DNA from: Hemicentrotus pulcherrimus
Lineage: Eukaryota; Echinodermata; Echinoidea; Camarodonta; Strongylocentrotidae
DNA length: 14,865 bases
Direction of reading: 5' to 3'
Assembly (NCBI GenBank): GCA_003118195.1
Contig: BEXV01002690.1
Location: forward strand, 29,482 to 44,346
The notes beneath the pieces are model-generated. The model was not told where the DNA came from, searched no databases, and saw only the letters and a list, made by a program, of their open reading frames with translations. Position numbers and translations under genes: made by a program. Numbering within the stretch: position 1 is the stretch's first letter; every line of letters starts with the position of its first letter. This document shows positions 7,101-14,464 of the stretch, one piece after another.

Positions 7101-10100
7101 CTACATAGATTTAAATGTTCAGAAATGTTAGCAAAATTCAAGAGGACAGTGGCCTAACATTTGCTCCAGCATTAATTACCAAGGGATTTTTTATGTTGTT
7201 GCGGTTTGGTTTGGTTTTTGGTTCATGTGGACTGCCACAGTCTAACGTTGTCATAGATACAATACCAAATACAGGCCAAATGATGTGGTAGGCCAGGCTT
7301 TTGATCCATAACAAATGAAGTGATTCAGTGTTACAGTACCCATTGCATTTTAGATCAAATTTTAGGATTAGAAGTTTATTAGAGGTAGATATAGAGCTGG
7401 GTCCTGGGCTGGAATTCAGTTTCTTTTTTAAAAACTTGACCATAAGGCAATCATCAACATACATGCTTGTACAATTGAGAAAACACCCAACTAGACATGC
7501 TCTGTAATAATCAAAAATCCATTTGTAAATTGTATACCTCTGACATTCAACAACCATAGCTCAGGGATCATATCTCATAATAATACTCATCCAAAGGAAA
7601 ACCCACAACCAGTTTATGTTAGCATGTTATGTTGAATGTACATCTAAGCATATTTGTTCTCATTCCTCTATGTAACTCATTTAAATTCGATGGCGCATAA
7701 CAAACGCTGTATTTATTATTCAATTATATAAATCAACTGTTAACATAATGATTTTTTTATCTAACGAGTATGGTTTATAAAAAGAAAGATTTCAATACTA
7801 TTAACAAAAAGAATACTACATTGTGGAGAAAATTGTGGGGTGCTTAGAAGCTGCAAGGAAAAGAGGCTACAACAAATACTCTGGAATGGATAAGTTTGGG
7901 AAGTATACGGATACAGCATCAAAAGAGATTGTAAAAAATGAGAAGATTTTTTTACTCACCCCATGGAGCCCCCTAAGCTGTTGTCAATGAATGAACGCTC
8001 CATGTTCATAAGACGACTGTTTACCATCGTCATGGTAATGGGTGAGTCTATGATGGAGTCTGATCCAATCACCTCCTCCAGACCCTGTACAGCCGTCATG
8101 AAACCGGTGGCTGCAGACCTCAACATCGCTGTCAAATCAAAACAGAGAAATGTAATGTATTTGTGATACAGTAAAAAAAAAAAGGCTTAAGCAAATGCAG
8201 CCTGTACAGAAAGACAGTCAACCTCCATGTACAAAGAACCAATGTTGTGTTAACCTTGAGTGCTGCATGTATTTATTGAACAAGAAAGTCACCTTACATT
8301 AACGATAATAATAGAGAAAATGAATGGTTTGAACAATATCTTTCCAGTATAGAAAACCTGCAAGCCCTCCATTTGAAATGTCATCCAAAGACAGATATTT
8401 TTGTTAATAAGATATGAATCTTTAGTGTTATTTGGTTTACATACATTTTTCACAGACAAAATAAGTTGAAAGGGTTAATCGACTCACTCATCATGCTATC
8501 TGAAGACATTGATTCCTCTTGTGACATTCTATTGCTAAGAAAATCCCCAATGTTATCTACATATGTCATGACCGTGTCTGCCATTGCACCAGCATCTAGA
8601 CCCAACAGCTCATCATCAGCTAAGGAGAGAATCACTTGAGTGCCAAGCTGCGACGATGATACGCCCATGATCACACCGCTGGCAGTTGGCGACGTCTGAT
8701 TAATATGAAGATTATCATCATTATAAAATGATATAAGAATCGTAACTACATAGGGCTATTTACAACACCGTGGGAGTGTTTTCACAAAGACTAAGATCAA
8801 ATTTAAGTTGGACTTAAATATGGCAGGCCTTTCATGTCACTGTTTGCTCTCACCATTTACTGGCATTGGTCTCTCAAGGGACGTACTTTCATGGGCACAA
8901 ATCTACAGAATTTGTATTTCATCTAAAGATCATAATAGTGAGAGCAAATTGTGGCATGAACGGCCTGCCATAATTAAGTCCAACTTAAAGTTGATCTTAG
9001 TCTTTGTGAAACTCTCCCCTAGTCTAGCTGAGATAATTCGTCTGCGCCAGTCTCCTACACTAACCAAATTCTTAAATTCATCCCTGGACTTGACACCTGA
9101 CACCTGACCCTAACCTTAATCCTAAACCTAACCCCTAATTTAATTGCAACGTCAACACTAACCCTAAACCCCTCACAGTATCCAGTCTGGCGCAATCATA
9201 GCAAAGCGAAGTGTTGGTTCATCAAGTATAAAACAAATTAGAGAGCGTTAAAGAGACAAAGTTTAAAAACTTTTTATCTTACACTCATCAGAGTATTCAA
9301 ATGGAAGAGTAAAAGGGAAAGCCATAATCAGAAAACAGATATGAAATTACATAAGTATAAAACGGAAAGCCTCCTAAGTCTCTCTTCCATGCTACTCTTC
9401 AATATTGTCATACCAATAATAGAATAAGAGAGAGAAGACTTAAGAGAAAAGGGATTGAACCACCTGGATGCCTTAATGCATTGATGATACACTCATGATC
9501 AAACCTCAAGTGGCAGTTGGAAATGTGAGATTGACAGGAAGAAAATAAATGTTATGGCGAAAGAATAAATCCTTTAAGTTTGAGAATGGACCAATGAATC
9601 ACTATGTATAATAAGTATAACAATAATTTTTTTTCAAATTGCTTCCCTCTAATTTATCAACATGTGTAAAAAAGGCATAGTATATATATACTGACTGCTA
9701 TGAGAGGCATAGCTGTTTCTATAGGCTAGGCTCAAGGGGTCATGGCAGGATGTAACGTTCATGAGAGCCAGTTTAGAAACAGCTATGCCTCTGATATTAA
9801 AGCAGTCCATATACTCATGATATATATATTTGTAAATATTTGGTGGCACCTCAAACCCGTTGGCTACTGAATTCTTTTGTTCCAATAGTCTCAGTGCTGG
9901 GACCATCTGGGATATTAAACTTCCACGCCCTACATCCCTCATAAGTTCTAACCATACTACTTACAGGGCTATCAATAACCTGGTTACTCATGATCTCGAT
10001 ACTTGCTGAGGGGATACCCACTGTGTGTGAGAAGGGGACATAGTCACCAGAGCCTCTCAATGCATCAAGGTTTACCATGGACGATATGCCAATCTGGAAA

Positions 10101-12288
10101 TAAAGAAACAAGTTGGTAATGATAATAATCATAGCCTTTATTATTACTAACAGTATACATCACCATCACCACAATGGTTATAGTTATCATCATCAGCGTC
10201 ACATTAACATCATGACAACAATCATAAATATTTGGACATTTCATCACACTATCCCAACCTAAAACCATCCCTATCAGAACTATCACCATAAATCATCACC
10301 ATCATCCTTACTACCATCACCACCTATACCACCATGACCACCAAAGACATCTTTCTGCATTCATTATTATCATCCCAAGATCCACCATCCCTCATGTCAT
10401 CACCATCATCATGGTTAGCAACATCATCCCCATCCTCGATCATTCCCCATGGCTACTTTTATCATCACCATCATCACCAAGGCTACCATTATTATCATCA
10501 GCATGGCTACCATCACCATCACCATCGCCCACCATCACCAACACCATCATCATCATCATTACCATCAACATCCCCATCAGCACCATCATCACCACGGCTA
10601 CCATTGTCATCACCATCATCACCCATGGGTACCATCATCATCGTTATTTTCATTACTCTAGTTTTCACCCTCCTAGAGCTCCTACCTGTTCAGCAGACTC
10701 CATGATAACTCCTCTTAGCATGGGTGATGCCCGTGTGTTGAGCACGGTACCACTGCCATCTCCTCCTGCTAGATCAATATAAGCTACAGCTCTGTCCCTC
10801 AGAATCACTCGATTTTCCTGTAATACAAATTAACCATAATCATGTCATTGTTTTTCCTTTCCCGTGGGGAGGGGGAGGTGTGGACATTATATTACAATAT
10901 TGCACCTCTTCTGAATCTACTCCGAATTAATAACAAAGCACTTTTTTGTTTGTCTATAATTATTGCACAAAATCTTCATCTGTATTTTGATTTGATTTGA
11001 TTTGATTTATTGGTTTCTGCTTCTTTTTTTCTTTATCATACATTTTCATGAAAATAATATGGTTTTATACAATATTTCATATGTACAGAAAATACATAAT
11101 AATAAACAAATATAATGAATGCATAATTAACATTAACATTTTAGCTGAGTAAGATTCTTGAAAGTTTAAAATGCCTATGATGAGAAACCTACCTCCACCC
11201 ACTCTGTTGATCCTACTTGGCCGAACTCTGAGCCCTCCCAAAGACCAATCATGATGGTACGTCTAGGCATCCATCCATCCTCCATCATCTCACCGATGAC
11301 CCGAGCTGACTCCATCACCGCTGACGACGACCCTGGGGTCACCATGGAGGTCATCATGCTGGAGTAGTGACCTCCAAGCAAAACATACTCATCTGATAAA
11401 AAAGAAGAAGATTTTACAGTGATCATGAGCTTAACTTACAGGAACGCTAAATAAATGTAATTTGTTCAAACAGGCAACCAAATTTAGGAGGACGGGGAGA
11501 TTTGGTCAATTATATACAGAGGTATTATCTCATCTTTTTGGACATCTTGAATTATATTTATTACTTACATCACTGAACACATTTTAAAAAGGTATATCAG
11601 AATTGTGATTGTATTTGATTCACAGTCATTTTGAAATACAGTGTAAAATGGGCTTCCATAGAACCTGGCCTGGGTTATGTTTGGTCAGGTGTAATAATGG
11701 ATACATGTTCACGGCAATAAATGTATCAGCAAATGAATAAACATAAATAAAACATAACACAGTGCTCTGGAATGTAATGAATAATTACAACAATAAACAT
11801 ACCTAGATGTTTTTTGAAGATTGTTTTTATCAAAAAGATGATATTACATTTTAGTATATTATTACATACATGTATAGCACATTTAGAAGATAGGATTTAC
11901 TTCCAAAGAGCTTTGGATTATTACCAGGACTCCAGCCTTGCTGCCATTCAAATAATTTCTTTCCACCAGTACACATTTACCTCACCTGGGTTGAGTGAGG
12001 CAAATGTAGATTATTTAAAATAGATATAGATATACTTACCAGGATACTGTGAGCCCTCTATTGTTGCTACTACATCGTAGATAGGCTTCTGAATGACGTC
12101 ATTGTGAACATCTAACTCTACAAACCATGGCTGTCTGCCTGGAAAAGAGGAAACCAACAAAAGATAACAACAAAATTGTATTACAACAACAACAGAAGCA
12201 GTGATGATGACAACGACAATAATGACGATAATGGTTGATGGTGATGGTTGTTTAATGACGGTGGTGATGAAGATGATGATGATGATGG

Positions 12289-12340
<52 letters not shown>

Positions 12341-14464
12341 GATGATGATGGTGATGACGATGATGATGGTGATGATGGTGATGGTGATGATGATGATGAT
12401 GATGATGATGATGGTCATGTTGATGGCAATGATGATGATGATGATGATGATGATTATGTTGATGAGGGTAATGATGACGATGACGACGATGTCGACGATG
12501 ATGATGATGATGATGATTATGGTGATGAGGGTGATGATGTAAAGTGCAAAGGTGAAACCCAATTTAGTTTGAATACTCTATATTATTACAAACTGAAAGA
12601 GATAAATGATGATATGTCTCCTTTAGCCAAGTTTCCACAAGGTGTTATAGCTATGTTAATTTCTCCTGTTAGACCTATACGTCACATTAATACTTTAAAA
12701 CAACTGACTTACTCTCTCCTGTTAGACCTATATGATAGGTCACATTGAGGCCTCCAATCCAGGAACGGTCAGCAGGTATACCAGTCAGGTTACTCAACAA
12801 CATGGCTGCTGTTGCCATGGAAACAGGTTGTATAGGAATGCTGGGAAGGTCGACAGAGTTCATGGAAGTTCTGAAAATTCCATCTAAAGTGAGGAGAAAA
12901 TAGCAACAGGTGACTTAGTACATTGTCCCACATGCATAGGGTATAATTTAAATTTGAGAGAAAAGGCTTATTAAGTATCTATAGTGGCTCCTTTTTTATT
13001 GGGGGGGGGGGGATAGAATATCTGGTGTGCTCTCAACTTTTACACCTCGCGCATAATATTACAAATTTTCAAAGATAAACAGCCAGTTGTATAAGAAGCA
13101 AAAAATATTTAATAAAAAACTTTTCAAAAATCACAAGTTTATGGTTTGTAAGCATGCATTATCATTTTTTCCCAAGAGAAATATAGTGATGTAACACCCT
13201 AAGGCCTTTTGGTCACTGGGTGGGGGAGGGTGGCGAAGTGAGGAGGGGGGAGGGGATAAAAATATAACATTCAATTATAAGATTAAGATATAAGAACAGG
13301 TTTGTCCACTGGTCTTGAAATTACTCTGGGGGAATGTACATGTATGTCTGCATTTCATCCTGTTGAATATAATTCTACATGTATTTGGGTATATTGTACA
13401 CATAACACATATTTCCATAACATATATATGTATTTCAGCATCCCCAGCCCATGGTTTGTCAGCATGAGCATTAATCAGGTTGATTTTCATATTAACACAA
13501 TACTGTTCAAACACTGACCTACAGCTGGACATCCAGGGGTCAGTGGATCACCACTCATACCAGACATGTCAGGGGTCATCACAGAGGTCATTGGCATGTC
13601 AGAGTTCATGTCAATAGGGTCAGGGTAGAGAATAAGTCCAGATATCCCATGACTTGCAGCAATTTTAGCCTACAAATGAAATGGAACAGAGGATAATCTT
13701 ATAGGCCTACAACCCAACATGTTGACAAAAGACTCTGTTTCCCTGATGATCTGATGATCCGCCTTGCAGAAAAAGAAAAAAAAAAAAGACTTGATTCATC
13801 GCTGATCATCAACGAAACAAAGTTAAGTCTTTTGTCAACTCTGTTTGTTGCTACAGCAGGCGGTCAGTGAAAACGAATTTGTTTTATTAAATTATGGAAA
13901 TGCAAGCATTAATTTAAACAAACAGAATTTTGTTATTCGTGGCTCATTTTTCCTGATTGAGGTATTATATGAAAGTGCAGGAAATGAACTTTCTAGAAAT
14001 GTGATTTTCTCTTTGAAATTCTGATACCGCCCGTCAAATGACTTTTTGGTTCCCTCTCTTCGAATTGTTTTTAATCACTCTTGCATGAAAAATGCATCAT
14101 ATAAGTTGCATCAAATGAAAGAGGAGGATCTAAGCTTTACAAATATGTGTCATTTATTAATTATAATTGTGATTAATTTATGATAAAACATCAATAATCC
14201 TTGGTTTCCTTTCTTGGGGACGCAATGTATATATTCATTGCATAAAAATCTTCGACAGATAATTTCATCTTCCGTGTGTAGTAGAAGACCTCATACCATC
14301 ATATTTTTTGGCCCAACTTTATGGAATGACCCACTGGTTACCTGATCTGTAGCACTACTCTGTCCTTGTCGAGCAAGACCAATCTTCCCTGACATAGCAA
14401 CACCGAGATCTGACAGAGCTTGAAAGTCTGCTTCTCGGCCAAAATTCAGATACACAAGGTCCCC
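6935..14464 (-). CDS. Transferrin receptor/GCPII (M28B)-family pseudo-peptidase, 5'-partial, ten exons
   Basis: Gene-level entry. Joined exons on the minus strand: 14464-14342, 13669-13519, 12883-12713, 12138-12040, 11392-11193, 10817-10686, 10093-9965, 8695-8488, 8128-7960, 7100-6935 (TGA). All have AG acceptors, GT donors and compatible phases (0/0, 0/1, 1/1, 1/1, 1/0, 0/0, 0/0, 0/1, 1/2, 2/stop), giving 515 residues. Landmarks shared with GCPII/NAALADase proteins: SGKI..AR, GDPLTPG, LPSIPI.P, DEYVLLGGH, GW.PRRTI, GSTEWVE, VAYID, GSGDY, ERSFID and SVLYG. Family members are type II membrane glycoproteins that dimerise on the cell surface. Here the first roughly 170-180 residues, including the anchor, lie outside the window. 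Catalytic zinc ligands are mostly replaced, so peptidase activity is unlikely and a receptor, binding or scaffold role is inferred. Nearest relative (NAALAD2-like or transferrin-receptor-like) cannot be settled by eye. Confidence 0.87.
7101..7959 (-). other. Intron (exon 9 to terminal exon)
   Basis: GT at 7959-7958 and AG before 7100. An open frame of 139 codons on the minus strand (7557-7138) lies wholly inside. It shows no recognisable domain and includes an NRNN stretch from a TTG/GTT-rich patch, so I treat it as non-coding. Confidence 0.7.
7960..8128 (-). CDS. Exon 9 in window: dimerisation domain helices
   Basis: Acceptor tgttttgatttgacag, donor atggg|gtgagt, phase 1 to 2. It encodes RSAATGFMTAVQGLEEVI and MVNSRLMNMERSFIDNSLGG. 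This aligns to SAVKNFTEIASKFSERL and [20 protein letters not shown] of GCPII. The ERxFID motif is the clearest family signature in the C-terminal domain. Confidence 0.92.
8129..8487 (-). other. Intron (exon 8 to exon 9), nothing else seen
   Basis: Donor gtgagt and acceptor tttgacag. No internal repeat or ORF of interest. Confidence 0.75.
8488..8695 (-). CDS. Exon 8 in window: start of helical dimerisation domain
   Basis: Acceptor catattaatcag, donor atga|gtgagt, phase 0 to 1, 69 codons plus one base. It encodes SQLGTQVILSLADDELLGLD and then MADTVMTYVDNIGDFL. This aligns to QVRGGMVFELANSIVLPFD..YAVVLRKYADKI of GCPII, the first helices of the TFR-type dimerisation domain. The tail NRMSQEESMSSDSMM is a short Ser/Met-rich stretch. 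Confidence 0.88.
8772..9017. mobile_element. MITE-like palindrome with ~82-bp arms
   Basis: Arm one (8772-8853) and arm two (8938-9017) are inverted copies sharing TCACAAAGACTAAGATCAA, AAGTTGGACTTAA, TATGGCAGGCC and TTTGCTCTCAC, with about eight differences. The loop is 84 bases. It lies in the 1269-bp intron between exons 7 and 8, on the opposite side from any coding function. The 99-codon plus frame over it (8808-9107) is a by-product. In the pre-mRNA it would form a long double-stranded stem. Confidence 0.85.
9107..9173. repeat. Degenerate interstitial telomere-like (CCCTAA)n tract
   Basis: Runs of ACCCTAACC, CCTAAACCTAACCCC and ACTAACCCTAAACCCC with drift. TTAGGG is the telomere unit in echinoderms and vertebrates. 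The tract is intronic. Confidence 0.65.
9681..9830. repeat. Long hairpin with perfect 19-bp stem
   Basis: AGAGGCATAGCTGTTTCTA (9703-9721) is the exact reverse complement of 9774-9792. Outside it GACTGCT (9693-9699) pairs with AGCAGTC (9801-9807), and TA-repeats lie at both outer edges. Inside, GGCTC/GAGCC and TCATG/CATGA can extend the fold. It may be a small foldback element or a precursor-like hairpin; it is intronic, in the exon 7-8 intron. Confidence 0.75.
9965..10093 (-). CDS. Exon 7 in window: GSGDY motif, end of peptidase-like domain
   Basis: Acceptor tctttatttccag, donor CCT|gtaagt, 43 codons, phase 0 to 0. It encodes ALRGSGDYVPFSHTVGIPSA and SIEIMSNQVIDSP, aligned to [27 protein letters not shown]. 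The two arginines of GRARY that bind the glutamate carboxylate in GCPII are not present. The roughly 25-30 residue SLYESW loop expected before this exon and the YHS..ET segment expected after it are absent from the exon chain. Confidence 0.85.
10150..10645. repeat. Degenerate (ATC/ACC)n array with GGCTACC-containing units
   Basis: Nearly 500 bp of CAT/CAC trinucleotides, interrupted repeatedly by (C/A)(A/C)GGCTACCAT, in the intron between exons 6 and 7. Histidine-, serine-, threonine- and methionine-rich open frames on both strands here are artefacts of the array. Confidence 0.9.
10686..10817 (-). CDS. Exon 6 in window: peptidase-like domain, VAYID strand
   Basis: Acceptor aatttgtattacag, donor CAG|gtagga, 44 codons, phase 0 to 0. 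It encodes ENRVILRDRAVAYIDLAGG followed by NTRASPMLRGVIMESAEQ. This aligns to ENSRLLQERGVAYINADSS..TLRVDCTPLMYSLVHNL of GCPII. The zinc-binding aspartate after AYIN-A is replaced (AYID-L-A). The arginine of the TLR substrate-site motif may be retained (NTR). Confidence 0.88.
10985..11110 (-). mobile_element. Possible minus-strand retroposon tail: ACCAATAAA plus pentamer repeats
   Basis: Four TTTGA units (10986-11005) precede TTTATTGGT (11006-11014). On the minus strand this reads ACCAATAAA followed by (TCAAA)n, the same arrangement as at 5479-5441. It is in the exon 5-6 intron. The body toward higher coordinates is AT-rich and unrecognised. Confidence 0.4.
11193..11392 (-). CDS. Exon 5 in window: degenerate M28 catalytic core
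   Basis: Acceptor tctttttttatcag, donor GAG|gtaggt, phase 1 to 0. It encodes DEYVLLGGHYSSMMTSM, then TPGSSSAVMESARVIGEMM, GWMPRRTIMIGLWEGSEFG and GSTEWVE. This is the most recognisable exon, aligned to YVILGGHRDS..DPQSGAAV..GWRPRRTILFASWDAEEFG of GCPII. The first zinc histidine (GGH) is kept. The aspartate two residues on is Ser, the bridging aspartate of DPQSG is Thr, and in DAEEFG the catalytic glutamate is Ser while the following zinc glutamate is kept. Confidence 0.95.
11393..11854 (-). other. Intron part (exon 4 to exon 5)
   Basis: AT-rich intron DNA with no feature beyond the splice acceptor at 11394-11393. Confidence 0.6.
11855..12012. repeat. Interspersed repeat copy, TATAGCAC ... 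CACCTGGGTTGAGTGAGGCAAA type
   Basis: It contains ATGTATAGCACATT, CCAAAGAGCTTTGGATTATTACC and CTCACCTGGGTTGAGTGAGG with AAATGTAGATTA after it. From memory these blocks, in this order, recur in a repeat family common in marine invertebrates whose units end near CCTTGCCCAAGG. Likely related to the shorter copy at 6203-6278. Family name not verified. Confidence 0.5.
12040..12138 (-). CDS. Exon 4 in window: entry to peptidase-like domain
   Basis: Acceptor cctcttttccag, donor cctg|gtaagt, phase 1 to 1, 99 bases. It encodes a beta-rich segment, QPWFVELDVHNDVIQKPIYD then VVATIEGSQYPG. This corresponds to [24 protein letters not shown] in GCPII, the strand pair directly before the zinc-binding core. 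Both splice sites fit consensus well. Confidence 0.9.
12187..12540. repeat. (GAT)n trinucleotide array
   Basis: About 350 bp of GAT with GGT, GAC and GTT interruptions on plus (ATC on the gene's strand), in the exon 3-4 intron. It generates poly-Asp, poly-Met and poly-Ile open frames of 113-183 codons, none of which is a credible gene. Confidence 0.95.
12662..12688 (-). repeat. Partial duplicate of the exon 3 end
   Basis: The plus-strand sequence TCTCCTGTTAGACCTATA followed by GTCACATT here matches 12715-12746, the coding 3' end of exon 3, apart from a five-base deletion (tgata missing and g to c). The copy lies 53 bp into the intron and lacks the gtaagt donor. Confidence 0.75.
12713..12883 (-). 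CDS. Exon 3 in window: end of PA domain
   Basis: Acceptor ctcctcactttag, donor aga|gtaagt, phase 1 to 1. It encodes GIFRTSMNSVDLPSIPIQPV, matching the GCPII segment that leads into GLPSIPVHPIGY, and then AAMLLSNLTG, matching AQKLLEKMGG. It closes with SWIGGLNVTYHIGLTGE, matching SWRGSLKVPYNVGPGF. NLT and NVT are potential N-glycosylation sites, reasonable for an ectodomain. The 3' end of this exon has a partial second copy in the following intron (12662-12688). Confidence 0.88.
12884..13518 (-). other. Intron (exon 2 to exon 3) with G-rich tracts
   Basis: On plus it holds a 12-base G-run (13001-13012) and a G-rich patch with GGG, GGGGG, GGG, GGGGGG and GGGG runs (13217-13254) that could form a quadruplex with one long loop. 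Short open frames at 13275-13532 have no support. Confidence 0.65.
13519..13669 (-). CDS. Exon 2 in window: PA domain with methionine-rich loop
   Basis: Acceptor ttcatttgtag, 50 codons plus one base, donor gtag|gtcagt chosen over the earlier gct|gtaggt because only it keeps phase with the next exon. It encodes AKIAASHGISGLILYPDP, aligned to AQLAGAKGVILYSDP of GCPII, and ends at GDPLTPGCPAV, aligned to GDPLTPGYPA. Between them the usual long glycine-rich loop is shorter and carries six methionines in 18 residues (MNSDMPMTSVMTPDMSGM). Confidence in the exon is high; any role of the loop is unknown. Confidence 0.9.
13721..13839. repeat. 14-bp perfect inverted repeat, ~119-bp foldback
   Basis: GTTGACAAAAGACT (13721-13734) is the reverse complement of AGTCTTTTGTCAAC (13826-13839). 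The interior has further GATGATC/GATCATC complementarity and an A-run. It lies in the exon 1-2 intron, just upstream of the exon 2 acceptor. Confidence 0.65.
13840..14341 (-). other. Rest of intron (exon 1 to exon 2)
   Basis: Begins at donor gtaacc (14341). AT-rich, with no ORF, repeat unit or RNA gene noticed. Confidence 0.6.
14342..14464 (-). CDS. Exon 1 in window: start of protease-associated domain
   Basis: Acceptor tttctacttttgaag, then 41 codons, then donor CAG|gtaacc; phase 0 at both ends. It encodes GDLVYLNFGREADFQAL followed by SGKIGLARQG. This is the GDLVYVNYG..EDF..L and SGKIVIARYG stretch of GCPII at the beginning of the PA (apical) domain. Upstream exons are needed for the amino terminus. 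I saw no convincing exon in 14466-14865. Confidence 0.85.

Noticed and set aside
7138..7557. 139-codon minus-strand frame
   Set aside because: Lies inside an intron, has no recognisable domain, and exons on both sides join in phase without it.
8808..9107. 99-codon plus-strand frame
   Set aside because: It spans the palindrome arms and loop; the sequence is explained by the foldback element.
9256..9420. Segments with weak likeness to the missing YHS..ETY exon (for example YGFPFYSSI and YWYDNIEE)
   Set aside because: In-frame stops or incompatible phases with exons 7 and 8, and no usable splice sites.
9851..9964. Continuation of exon 7 as read-through coding sequence
   Set aside because: A perfect gtaagt donor follows codon CCT at 9965, and the downstream peptide does not resemble the family.
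10334..10782. His/Ser/Pro-rich plus-strand frames and a Met-rich minus frame
   Set aside because: They are produced by the ATC/ACC trinucleotide array inside an intron.
12011..12748. Long Asp-, Met- and Ile-rich open frames on both strands
   Set aside because: They are translations of the (GAT)n array. Only the segment 12138-12040 on minus is a real exon.
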